A DNA stretch of 64,000 nt, from positions 1 through 64,000 of the forward strand of contig JAKOGI010002476.1 of the NCBI GenBank assembly GCA_029747015.1. Reading direction: 5' to 3'. Made by a program: the position numbers and the translations under genes. Shown here piece by piece: positions 12,430 through 22,695 of the stretch (position 1 is its first letter; every line of letters begins with the position of its first letter). This DNA comes from Carnegiea gigantea (lineage: Eukaryota > Streptophyta > Magnoliopsida > Caryophyllales > Cactaceae). A model generated the notes under the pieces. That model was given only the letters and a program-made list of their open reading frames with translations, searched no databases and had not been told where the DNA came from.

Positions 12430-13815
12430 TTATTGAAAGTAACAATATGCCAAAACTCATATGGCTCTTCTCCATGAGATTCCCTTGCAACCCTAACACC
12501 CCACACCTCAAAAGACATAGCACAGGAAAAACTTTCAACTGCTTTGTAATTATACGTAACTCCATCAAATGAACTCCTTCTCAGACATTAAGAAAGCTTC
12601 AACCGTGTACACAGACAACGTATGTTTCGAAATATTTATTAAAGGAAATGCCATTTCTACATTACCTTTGCTGCATCTATGATCTTCACCATTCTGTTTG
12701 CTCCTCTACCCAGATGCAACATCACCAAAATGTTATAAAAGTCACAATGATTAGCTGTGGCACGCAATCTTCTTTTCAAAGATCTATTCTTTAAAACAAT
12801 ACTCAATAAGTCAGCACATAAACAACTTAAAAGAGGGCTAATAAAATAAAACAATAAAAAGACTAGAAGCCGTTGCACTTAATTTATTTGTTGTACCATT
12901 GGATAAACAGAGATATTAGAGCACCTTTTCTCTAATAATTTTATTGCGATTTTAAACACATATCTTCCTAGCTACCTAGTAATGTATCACTCATGTCAAG
13001 GAAGCTAGTTATTTTCATTAACACAATAGAACTCCCCTTGATGCGACCAAAAAAACTAATTTAAAAAATAAAAAAATATTAAAATTATTATACGTTGTTA
13101 GCTTTTATTTGCTCATGCCTAAAGTTTGCATTAAATTAAATTTATAATGCTAGTAATAGTCTTCAACATTTACATACCTTTCCCAAAAATGATCAAACTC
13201 ATCCACAGCGTCACAATCCATTAAAACTCTATTAAAAATCTTAATGAATCCTTCACTCGATCTAAGACCTCCAATATTTTTTTTTGAGTTTTCAATGATA
13301 TGCCGACAACACAATCTATGACGAAGAAGAGGGAACACTACCTTAATTACAGAAGTCATGGAGAATGTCTGATCTGTCATCACAGTAATTGGCTGCTTCC
13401 CACCCATAGACTTTAAGAATGTCTTAAACAACTAAAAAAGACTTTATCTTCTCGTTCATCAAAAACCCACAATCAAATATAACATTCTTTGAATGGTGAT
13501 TCATCCCGACAAATGGCGCACAAATCATGGCGCACAAATCAAAGACGACTAAATCTCCAAATAATATACAATCATCCAACATCTACTTATCACACCAAAA
13601 AAACTTACTAAATGCAGAAAAAAATTATCCTCATACTTGAGACGCCTATTAAATATTTCATTATTCATACTCCTTCTATCCGTTAATGACAAAGTCAATT
13701 CGACGAAATGAATAAATAAATCAATATTAATAGATGTCGCAACAAAAGGTACATGAAAAGGTATCAGGAATGTGTGACCATTAAAAAAAAAAAAAATCGA
13801 CAGTACCTTGCACAA
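12430..13815 (-). pseudogene. FAR1/FHY3-related (MULE-derived) gene, N-terminal and central part
   Basis: On the minus strand several pieces in shifted frames show a FAR1-family MULE transposase domain: NRRLKYEDNFF and CILFGDLVVFDLCA (13480-13680), APFVGMNHHSKNVIF (about 13460-13520), then FLKSMGGKQPITVMTDQTF and RHRLCCRHIIENSKK (13431-13150, an ORF that ends at 13150). Lower down, 12430-12600 encodes VEAFLMSEKEF-, SHGEEPYEFWHIVTFN-type sequence leading toward the SWIM finger, which continues at 6924. In-frame stops, shifts and an intron-like or degenerate gap (12650-13150) are present. The piece at 12657-12878 is unassigned. The gene is not functional as it stands. Confidence 0.72.
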
Positions 13816-13840
13816 AAAGAATAAAATATTTTCATAAAAT

Positions 13841-13972
13841 CTGGTTTTTGTGGGTCTTTTGGAATCAGCCTCTCTACGGGCAGGATTGCCGGTAGAGGTA
13901 AGGTTGTCTACATTTAGATCGCCCCAGACCCCGAAGAAGCATGACCCACACTGAAAGTTATTGTTGTTGTTG
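13841..13972 (+). mobile_element. TS-like SINE with (TTG)n tail
   Basis: The segment contains CAGCCTCTCTACGGGCAGG, GTAGAGGTAAGGTTGTCTAC and CCCCAGACCCCG, sequences typical of the TS SINE family first described in tobacco, and ends in TTGTTGTTGTTG. Flanks TCATAAAAT (13832-13840) and TCACAAAAT (13973-13981) differ at one base and look like its target duplication. It is shorter than full TS elements, so it is probably 5' truncated. Confidence 0.75.
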
Positions 13973-14136
13973 TCACAAAATACTTACAAGCCAGATCATG
14001 CATATTCTCTAAAATAAAATCATTACTAGAATAAAAAGAGGAAAGGAAAAATGAAGTTTCCAAATGCCTGGTCCCTAAAATCTCCAATGAATATATATTG
14101 ACAAGCACGAGTTAACAAAATAAGGAAAAACTCTAA

Positions 14137-14484
14137 GGCCCTGTTTGGCAAATAGTTGTGAGCTGTTAGCTGTTTGTATTAGCCGTTAACTATTAGCTAT
14201 TTGAGTTAGCTATTTGTATTAGTTGTTTGAATTATTTGTTTATTAAAAAACTGTTTGGTAAAATTAGCTGTTTTTGATAAAGTTGTGAGACAAAAAGCTA
14301 ATTCTTCAAAAAGCTTATGAAATTAACTTTTTTTAAATTAGCTTTTTAAAGCCAAAAAACTCTTCTAAAAAGCTTTTTTAACAAACACCGGTATTAGCTT
14401 TTTTATTTAATCTGATAGCTTTTGGTCAAAAAAGTTCTTTTTGACCAAAAAAGCTCTTCCAAAAACTATTTACCAAACACCCCC
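14137..14484. mobile_element. Harbinger/Tourist-like MITE, 348 bp, TSD TAA
   Basis: Ends are GGCCCTGTTTGGCAAATAG and CTATTTACCAAACACCCC, imperfect inverted repeats. TAA flanks both sides (14134-14136 and 14485-14487), the usual PIF/Harbinger target. The interior is AT-rich with internal inverted repeats of AGCTTTTT type and no ORF. Segment B has the uninterrupted site near 28465-28475, confirming an insertion in A. Confidence 0.85.
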
Positions 14485-14563
14485 TAAACCAAATCGAATC
14501 CCGAGTATTTGACGTACATATAAATCAATTTCTGGCGGCATTATTGATTGCAACACGACCACA

Positions 14564-14653
14564 ATGTCTTGCGTGTATTTAGCGGCAATACTGACTGTGT
14601 TAGTGATTATGGCCCTTGGAGCAGGGTCCGGCGCTAAGTTAATGGGTTGGTAG
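14564..14653 (+). CDS. Short ORF, 29 residues, hydrophobic (unknown)
   Basis: A TATA-like ACATATAAAT lies about 45 bases upstream, then CCACAATGTC opens an ORF encoding MSCVYLAAILTVLVIM followed by ALGAGSGAKLMGW and a stop. It looks like one membrane-spanning or signal-peptide-like helix. Segment B has a short ORF at the corresponding place (28561-28647) with the same start context. I recognise no family. It could be the remnant of the first exon of a small secreted protein gene, or chance. I do not assign a function. Confidence 0.25.
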   Translation: MSCVYLAAILTVLVIMALGAGSGAKLMGW

Positions 14654-15236
14654 CCGCTGCAAGTATGCATCCTTTTGGTGATTGCAAGCCCCCTTTTCCA
14701 TGGGGAAAATTCTTCTTTTTGGGGGATTGAGGGAGTAGTTTCTCTTTTGACTTTTTTTAAACAGAATAAGTTCAGATAAGCTCAATATAAAATAAGTTTA
14801 GTTTAGAAAGTACTTTGAGGCTATGTTAATTTTGTTGGTTGCTTTTTCTATCCATACATATGACATTATAATAATTTGCATTGCCTTCTTTAATTTTTCT
14901 CTCTCAAGGTTTAATTTTATTTATTGTAGTCTGCTTTACCTGTATCAATTGTCCGTGTATTTCGGTATTGATGAATCTCTTTAAAAAAAAAAAAAAGCAA
15001 AAAGATCACAGTTTAGTTTCTTTTATCTTTGTTGAAACTTGAAAGGTACGTGATATCTAAGTGCTCTTCAAGAGAATGCATATTTTTATTAAGAAAAAAT
15101 TGGATTAATGCATGCATGACAAACAAAGACATCGGTTGAGTTCAATAAACGTTTAAAGATGAGGATTTGAATAGTTTATTCCAATAAATTAAATTTTAGA
15201 TTTGAAGGTTGAGTATCTTGGAACCAAAAAAATAAT
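14654..15236. other. Segment A spacer with a well-conserved block
   Basis: Positions 14805-14970 are much closer to 28775-28935 than the surrounding sequence is (long shared stretches such as CATTGCCTTCTTTAATTTTT and TGTAGTCTGCTTTACCTGTA). It may be the 3' untranslated region of the short ORF or another conserved element. No coding sequence is seen. Confidence 0.4.
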
Positions 15237-15244
15237 GAGTGTAT

Positions 15245-16428
15245 TAGACATGTCAAAAATTGACCCGACCCGAAAATCCGACCCGAACCCGCCCGAAAAT
15301 TTTGGGTTTTGAACACGATTTTCTCGACCCGAACCCGAAATAAACCGAACCCGAAAAACCCGTAAATTAGCGGGTCAAACCCGACCCGAACCCGAACCCG
15401 CCCGCTTGATCCGAACATTATATCCTTAGTTCTTTATTTTTCTCTAATTTATCTCTTTTAACAATAATGGTTAGTCATTTTTATTGAGTATTTTGAAAAG
15501 ACATTATATAACTATTGCATCTATTTACAAATTAAACAATAATAACCTTATTTTTTCTTTTCCATTCTTTGAAATAAAACCGTACACAACTTTTTAATGG
15601 CAAAACGTTAAAAATAGGTATAAAATTGCATGGAGTAACTATCTAATCTTTTTTAAAAAGTTAATTTAAAAAAACACAAGCATTAAAGATACGAAAGTCA
15701 TACCATTATATAGTTAGTTAAACAAATCTGTCTAATTTTTTTAAAATTAATTAATTTGTAATAATTTAAATTTTTGATATTATAACTGTAAGATAATATC
15801 TTGTACTTCTTTTATTTAATTTTATTTGATTTTTGCTCTGACTAGTCTTGAACTATGATACTAACGGTAGAAAAACGACTACCCTAATACGAGAACGACT
15901 AGTCATTTTCGTATTAGGGTCGGTCCATTAATAAAGTTTTACTTGATTGGACATTGATAGGTTAGTTAATAAAAATATTAAATCATTAAATAGGTTATTA
16001 GCAGTGAAACAGCTACAACCCATTAAAATGCTCTAGACGATGCACTATTAACCTTCTTTTAATATACAGGTCGATCTACTCAAAATTAAGTGGGGTTTAA
16101 TTCTTTACCTGCCCATACAAGATGTTCACATATTATAATAAAATGTTTGAATATTTTAATATTCTTTTGAGAAATTACAATTATTATGCATTTTCATTAA
16201 ATAATGACAATTTTGAGTAATAAATATGCAGAATTTTTGATTTTAAAAAAAGAAAAATAACTCACAGAAAAGGCGTTCTAAACCCGTTGGGTTGATCCGA
16301 AACCCGTAAAACCGAAATACACCCGACCCGTATTTTACCCGAACCCGAAATACACCCGACCCGTATTTTACCCGAACCCGAATATACCCTATCCGTATTT
16401 AACCCGCCTGCCCGAATTGACAGGTCTA
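15245..16428. mobile_element. hAT-like non-autonomous element, 1184 bp, 8-bp TSD
   Basis: Ends are TAGACATGTCAA and TTGACAGGTCTA, near-perfect inverted repeats, and both flanks are GAGTGTAT (15237-15244 and 16429-16436). Terminal regions are arrays of ACCCGAACCCGA type sequence; the centre is AT-rich without transposase similarity. Segment B has the unfilled site GAGTATAT at about 29160-29167. The 80-residue ORF on the minus strand at the left end is a translation of the GGGTTCGGG repeats and is not a gene. Confidence 0.9.
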
Positions 16429-16611
16429 GAGTGTATTATAGCCACAAATAATGGAGGGAGTTAGGGAGATAAAGATAACAGAGAAAGTGAGAGAAAAGTC
16501 GAATTTTTAAAGGCAAGTGTAACACACTCCTATAATGTTTCAATATTAATACAAAGATAATGTTTTTCAAAGGGGTGGTTTACCTATAAATAGAGAGATT
16601 ACCCTAATCTA

Positions 16612-17257
<646 letters not shown>

Positions 17258-17400
17258 AAAAAAGAGCAACCCGGTGCACAAGCATTCCGCATTCACGCAG
17301 GGTCCGAGAAAGGGCCGCACCTCAAGGGGTGAATTGTAGGCAACCTAACTTGACTTTATCAGTGGTTGATTCTACGACTCGAACCCATGATCTTTTTTCT
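17258..17400 (-). mobile_element. Au-like SINE fragment
   Basis: On the minus strand it carries GGGTTCGAGTCGTAGAATC, a Pol III B-box-like sequence, then CTACAATTCACCCCTTG, GCGGCCCTTTCTCGGACCC and GTGCACCGGGTTGCTCTTTT, matching the body and the T-rich 3' end of the angiosperm Au SINE family as I know it. The tRNA-like 5' end with the A box is missing. The matching position in segment B (about 37660) has no such sequence. Confidence 0.75.
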
Positions 17401-18535
17401 TAAAAAAACAAGTTAACTACATTTGAATATCATCAACACCAGAAGGATATATTTGAATATGATGGAGATAAAAGTAATTCAATCTAACCAATTAACTCAA
17501 GCATAATACATCCATTCTAAATTAACACTCCATAGTCCATATATAAATTTATTTTATTAAAAATTGACTTAATTAAAAAAATAAAATGATACCCATCTGG
17601 TCCGGAAAAAGTGGAACATCTTAGCACGAAATGGGCTGTATCCGGCTCAAATCAGTCAGCTAATTGAATTGGCGGTATTCGGTTCCTCGAATTAAACCCC
17701 TAAAATGTGATTGGTCTTGACCAGTTCGGCTTCATCCGATTCATTGCCTCCTCCAACTAATTACATGATGTCGTACTAACGTACAATCATGTTGGAAGAA
17801 ACTCTGCGATGGAAGAGATCTACTTATTTATCGATCCATGTTAATAGGAAATTTATATATAAGGAACAAGGATATGTATATATTAAACTATTTATTTTAG
17901 AAATATCTACATATATCAATCTAATTCTCTTTAAAATATAACTTATTAAAATTTTTTTTCTTAACTAGAGGTGTCCATAGACACCCAAACTATAACATAG
18001 ATCCGTCAGTGGTCGATAATAGCTTGACTTTAATAAACAAATACACAAAGACAAAAAAAAGACAGGAAATTTTGAAGTTTAGTTCAGTCTACTTGTTAGT
18101 AATTAACATCAGATAACGGATAATAAACCAAACTAAAAACAACTATTTTCAACACACTAACAAAATAAATACTGATTACATTAATAGGTGCCGCAATAGA
18201 AATTGTTATCATGAAAATAGGAAATTTTTTTAAAGATAAAATTAAACTGAACCAATTATAGCGAGTTACTATACTTCTGATATATACACTGCAACGGTTT
18301 TGGTCTGTTCTATTATCGCTAATGAAGGCAATTTTATTTTCTTTTTATTATGTTTTATTTTTGAATGAACATTCTTTTTTTATGACCATTGATAAAAGGG
18401 GATTATATTGGTTGATTTTGAGTAAATTAAAATTCTAAACGTATAATTGCACACAAAATAATGGGTTCACCTTTTAGGGCAAAGCCAACTCGATTCATTC
18501 TCTTTATCTAATTCGATAATTAACTTTGAGTTCTA
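17401..18535. other. Segment A spacer before the LINE
   Basis: Non-coding and AT-rich. Parts align with 37730-37810, 39060-39395 and 40575-40690 of segment B. The match ends about 18530, where LINE sequence begins. Confidence 0.6.
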
Positions 18536-20556
18536 CTCAGACCGAAATCGAGAAATGGATCCTGCTGTCATGCCGCTAGGGCGCTTCCCAGTCCTCAATG
18601 AAACTGCTTCGCAGATGCTGTCAAAACCATATACCTTGAAGGAAGCTCAGGAGGCCATCAAGATCATGCTTCCTTTTAAGGCCCCTGGGCCGGACAGATA
18701 TCAAGCGTACTTCTATCAAAAGTTTTGGAATTTAGTGGGGCCGAATCTGTGTGAAATGGTGCTTCAAGTACTTCACGGCCAAAGCTTTCCAGAAGGTATT
18801 AATGATACTTTTATTGCCTTAATACCTAAAGTAGAGAACCCGCACCTCGTAACAGTTTCGTCCAATAGGGCTATGCAATGTTGCCTAGAAGGCGATAACA
18901 AAGGTATTGGTCGAGCGCCTAAAGAAGGTCCTCCCGGACCTCATCTCGCCCACTTAGTCAAGTTTTGTCCTAGGCCGGCAAATAGGAGATAACATTGTTA
19001 TCATGCAAGAAGTATTACACACCATGAGGAAAAAGACAGGTAAGAGGGGATGGATGGCCTTAAAACTTGATCTGGAAAAGGCCTATGATAGGCTAAGCTG
19101 GAGGTTTATTCGGGAGACCCTAATGGATATGCGGCTGCCTCAACGGATGGTGGAGGTTGTAGTGCTATGCATGTCGACACGTAACATGAGCATCTCATGG
19201 AATGGAGACCCAACGGAGAAATTCACACCTTCCTGGGGGATTCGTCAAGGGGACCCCCTCTCACCTTATATCTTCATTGCGTGTACGGAGAGACTCTCAC
19301 AGTTGATTGAAGACGAAGTACTACGTGGCTTTTGGAAACCCATCCAAGCAAACCATGGGAGACCAAAATTAGCAAGCCTTTTCTTCACGGATGACATAGC
19401 ATTATTTGCGGAAGCTACAAGCGAGCAAGCAACTTTGATTAAGTCGTGCCTAAACAAATTTTGCCAAGCCTCTGGGCAAAAATCAGCGTGAGAAAGCAAA
19501 AAATATTCTTCTCTCCGAGCCCTGAAGAACAAGCAGTAACGAATATTTGTAATATCCTAAAGATGACTTTTACGTACACTGGACTTGGGGAAATACCTAG
19601 GTGTACCCACGATCCATGGTCGAATAAACCGGTCAACCTACCAAGAGGTGGTCCAGAGGGTGGACAAAAGGCTAGCGGGATGGAAGACCAAATGTCTCTC
19701 ATGGCCGGACGAATAACCTTGATCCAGTCCACTATTACAGCAATCCCAGCATACACCATGCAAACAGCCTGTCTGCCCAGGTCGCTATGTGATGAAATCG
19801 ATCAGAAAACTAGACGATTCTTATGGCGAGGGACTTCTAACGAGAAAAGGGTTCAGCTTGCCTCATGGACATGGTGACAAAGCCCAAAAATAATGGTGGG
19901 TTGGGCTTGAGGTCGATGAGGTAACTCAATTCGGCATCCCTCATGAAGCTGGGATGGAGATTAAAAACTGAGCCTGATTTGTTATGGGCTCGGGTTTTGA
20001 AGCACAAATATTGCTGCAACTCAGACTTGGAGATCTGAGAGGCTAGGGGCAATGCCTCAAGCACTTGGTGAGGCATTGTAGAGAACTTTGCACAGATGCA
20101 ACGAGGGATTAGTCACACAATTGGGGATGGGAGCACAACGAAATTTTGGCTGCATAACTGAGCAGAACCCAGGCCACTTATTGAACTGGCGAGTAGGCCA
20201 ATCCCACTACCTGAGCGAGACTACTCGGTATTGGACCTATGGGAACCTATGAGAGGCTGGAGATGGGAAATATTTAAAGATTGTCTGCCACCGGAAATAG
20301 TCCAAAAGATAACTTCTTTTGAGGTTTTCGAGGACCGAGGGGCCGACAACTGTTGCTGGAAGGGAGAGGCATCGAGGAGATTCTCCGTCAAATCGGCTTT
20401 GGCAATAATCCGGCAAGAACAATGGTTGACAGGAGAAGACTCATGGAAATGGCTATGGAAAATCAAAGCACCCCAAAGGATCCTTGTGTTTGCTTGGCTG
20501 GTTCTCCACGACAAATTGCTCACCAATGTGAACGGGTATGGAAAGGGTCTGGCTAG

Positions 20557-21136
20557 TGTTACAGATTTGACCAGTTGCAAGGTATGGGACTTATCTCACA
20601 TCAGTTGTGTGGGCAACTGATGAGGGGTTTATAGACCAAATGGGCTCTCTCTCCTAATAGGCTAGTCTTTTGGGATGAGTTCTCCTATTTGGTCTGTAAC
20701 AATTGGTGTCAGAGCCAACTCGGAGTGGTAGCCCACGGAGTGGTGGCCTGGGGGAGCCAGCCGTGACCAATGTGGCCGTGACCAACGAGAACTCGGAGTG
20801 GTGGCCTGGGAGAGCCAGCCGTGACCAACGAGGACTCGGAGTGGTGGCCCACAGAGTGGTGGCCTGGAAAAGAACTAGCCGTGACCAATGTGGCTGTGAC
20901 CAATGAGAACTCGGAGTGGTGGCCCACGGAATGGTGGCCTGGGAAAGTCAGCCGTGACCAACGAGGACGTTGGCCCTTAAGGGGGGTCGAATGTTACGGA
21001 TTTGACCAGTTGCAAGGTATGGGACTTGTTCTATATCGGTTGTGTGGGCAACTGATGAGGGGTTTACAGATCAAATGGGCTCTCTCTCCTAATAGGCTAG
21101 TCTTTTGGGATGAGTTCTTCTATTTGGTCTGTAACA
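20557..21136 (+). mobile_element. TRIM element, 580 bp, TSD GCTAG
   Basis: Two 145-bp LTRs (20557-20701 and 20992-21136) begin TGTTAC and end CTGTAACA and differ at few positions. The primer-binding site TGGTGTCAGAGC (20704-20715) follows the 5' LTR after two bases, and a polypurine tract AAGGGGGGTCGA precedes the 3' LTR. Both flanks are GCTAG (20552-20556 and 21137-21141). Removing the element with one GCTAG rejoins the LINE frame (GLASHMNCVACTGN). No coding capacity, so non-autonomous. Confidence 0.95.
20730..20970. repeat. Tandem repeats inside the TRIM
   Basis: The interior is built from imperfect copies of AACTCGGAGTGGTGGCCTGG and AGCCGTGACCAA, alternating head to tail. ORFs on both strands here are translations of the array and are not genes. 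Confidence 0.85.
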
Positions 21137-21708
21137 GCTAGCCACATGAATTGTGTAGCATGCACTGGAAATCGAGAGGACATAGAACATACTCTGAAGG
21201 GCTGTTCATAGGCGCGCGACGTATGGCAATTTTTAGAGAGTAAGGGCCTTATGAGCACTGCTTTTGACACGGATGTCGTTACGTGGATGAGGGCAAATAC
21301 GCAGCCCAAGAGAGAAGACCTAGCCTGGCCAGCAAACTTTCTTACAACTTGCTGGCACTTGTGGAAGTGGAGGAATGCAGTTTGTTTTGGCTCCGAAGAT
21401 CGAGTCCCGACATATGAAGGTCCCTTCCTCCTAGCAAAGTTTGAGGAGATTCTGGCTGCTCTAAGTGGGGGAGTTTATGGGATGGCACGATCGGAGCGAG
21501 CCTATGTCGAGACACCCGTGCGTTGGGAGGCACCACCAAGTGGCTGGGTGCTGTCGAATACGGATGGGGCAGCCAAGGGGAACCTGGGGCTGGCAGCATG
21601 TGGAGGAGTTTTGAGAAGTGACAGAGGCGAATGGCTTGGGGGTTTCACCGAATTTTTGGGACGGTGCTCTTCTCTAAAAGCAGAGATAAAGGCAATCTAT
21701 AATGGTTT

Positions 21709-22638
21709 TGTTGTATTTATTAGTGGCTAGAAAGATTTTGATGAAATACCAAAATTAATTAAAAAGGCTTTGAAGAAAAATTGGTAGGACCAAAAATCAA
21801 AGATGATACAAAGCCTAAGAGCATTATAAAAAAACGTATAGATGATATGCATGATCTTGATAAACTGGGGAATCAATCACTCAGCAAGTTGTTGTTCAAA
21901 TTTAAATTATAAGTTCTCAAATAAAGAAAATAGCCATGATTCTCTCATTATATATGATACTTGCCTTAATAAAAATATATGATATTATATGAGCTAAACA
22001 AGGCAATATTTTCTCTTGATTCTGGAACGTTATTCTGTCATATTATTATGCAGCATAAAATCAGCCCAAATCATGCTAAGAAAGGGAAGAATATCAATAC
22101 AGCAACAACTGGATGAAAATCAAGGGCCTAGAATGTCATTTCAAATCATCCTGATACTTTCCTTATTTGGAGAAAGTAAGCTTATAAATGGCGACCAAGC
22201 ACATGCTGTTGAAGCACCGAGCCAGTGAACAAGAAAAGAGAGCACTGAACTATTGCTACTGTACTGAATATTTTTTGGTGACTAAAGTGTTGTGATTATT
22301 TTTGAGGACATTATTAAGGAGTGAACTTGTGAGTTGGTGAGAGGTCACAACTCCACCCCTACTTAAGTCAGTGGTTGATTTAAGTATTTGGGATCTCTAG
22401 AGTGCGGTAACTTTGAGAGATTGTGAAGTGCTCATCTTAATATAAAAGTAGAGAGTTGAATCCTAGAGTTGGATAACTCTAGGCGGGGACTTAAGCCTGA
22501 TTGAGGTCCAATCTCGTTAAAATATCATTATGTTAAGTCTTTATTTAATTTCTGCATCTACTATTACTCTGCCAAATTGAATTTTTAATTTACTGCGATC
22601 ACCCTATTTACCCCCCTCTAGGGCGATCTAAGTCTTCA
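21709..22638 (+). mobile_element. 5' LTR of a SIRE-like Copia element
   Basis: It starts TGTTGTATTTATTAG within the LINE RNase H region and ends near TCTTCA, just before the primer-binding site TGGTATCAGAGGC (22641-22653), complementary to initiator-Met tRNA. Downstream gag and protease are in the same orientation. No second LTR is present. The exact left boundary is chosen from TG ends and loss of the LINE match. Confidence 0.7.
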
Positions 22639-22695
22639 ATTGGTATCAGAGGCAGTCCCACACTCTTTGACCTAACAGTGGAGTGGGTGACGATC

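Larger units (their letters stand above)
18536..21708 (+). pseudogene. L1-type LINE ORF2 remnant (RT, zinc-binding, RNase H)
   Basis: It encodes the second ORF of a plant L1 element in several frames. The RT domain starts with LKEAQEAIKIMLPFKAPGPD and includes LKLDLEKAYDRLSW, GIRQGDPLSPYIF and FTDDIALF, the last with the catalytic DD pair. A zf-RVT region follows (SVKSALAII... WLWKIKAPQRILVFAWL), then an RNase H domain beginning GWVLSNTDGAAKGN with conserved RCSSLKAEIKA. The endonuclease and start of ORF2 are missing, so it is 5' truncated at about 18536. Frameshifts occur near 18860, 19490 and 19870. A TRIM interrupts it at 20557-21136, and a Copia LTR ends it at 21709. A relative lies on the minus strand at 24867-25560. 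Confidence 0.88.

Noticed and set aside
15176..15418. 80-residue Gly/Arg-rich ORF
   Set aside because: Translation of GGGTTCGGG repeats at the end of the hAT-like element.
20557..21136. Cassandra-type TRIM with 5S rRNA in the LTR
   Set aside because: The LTRs contain no recognisable 5S internal promoter.
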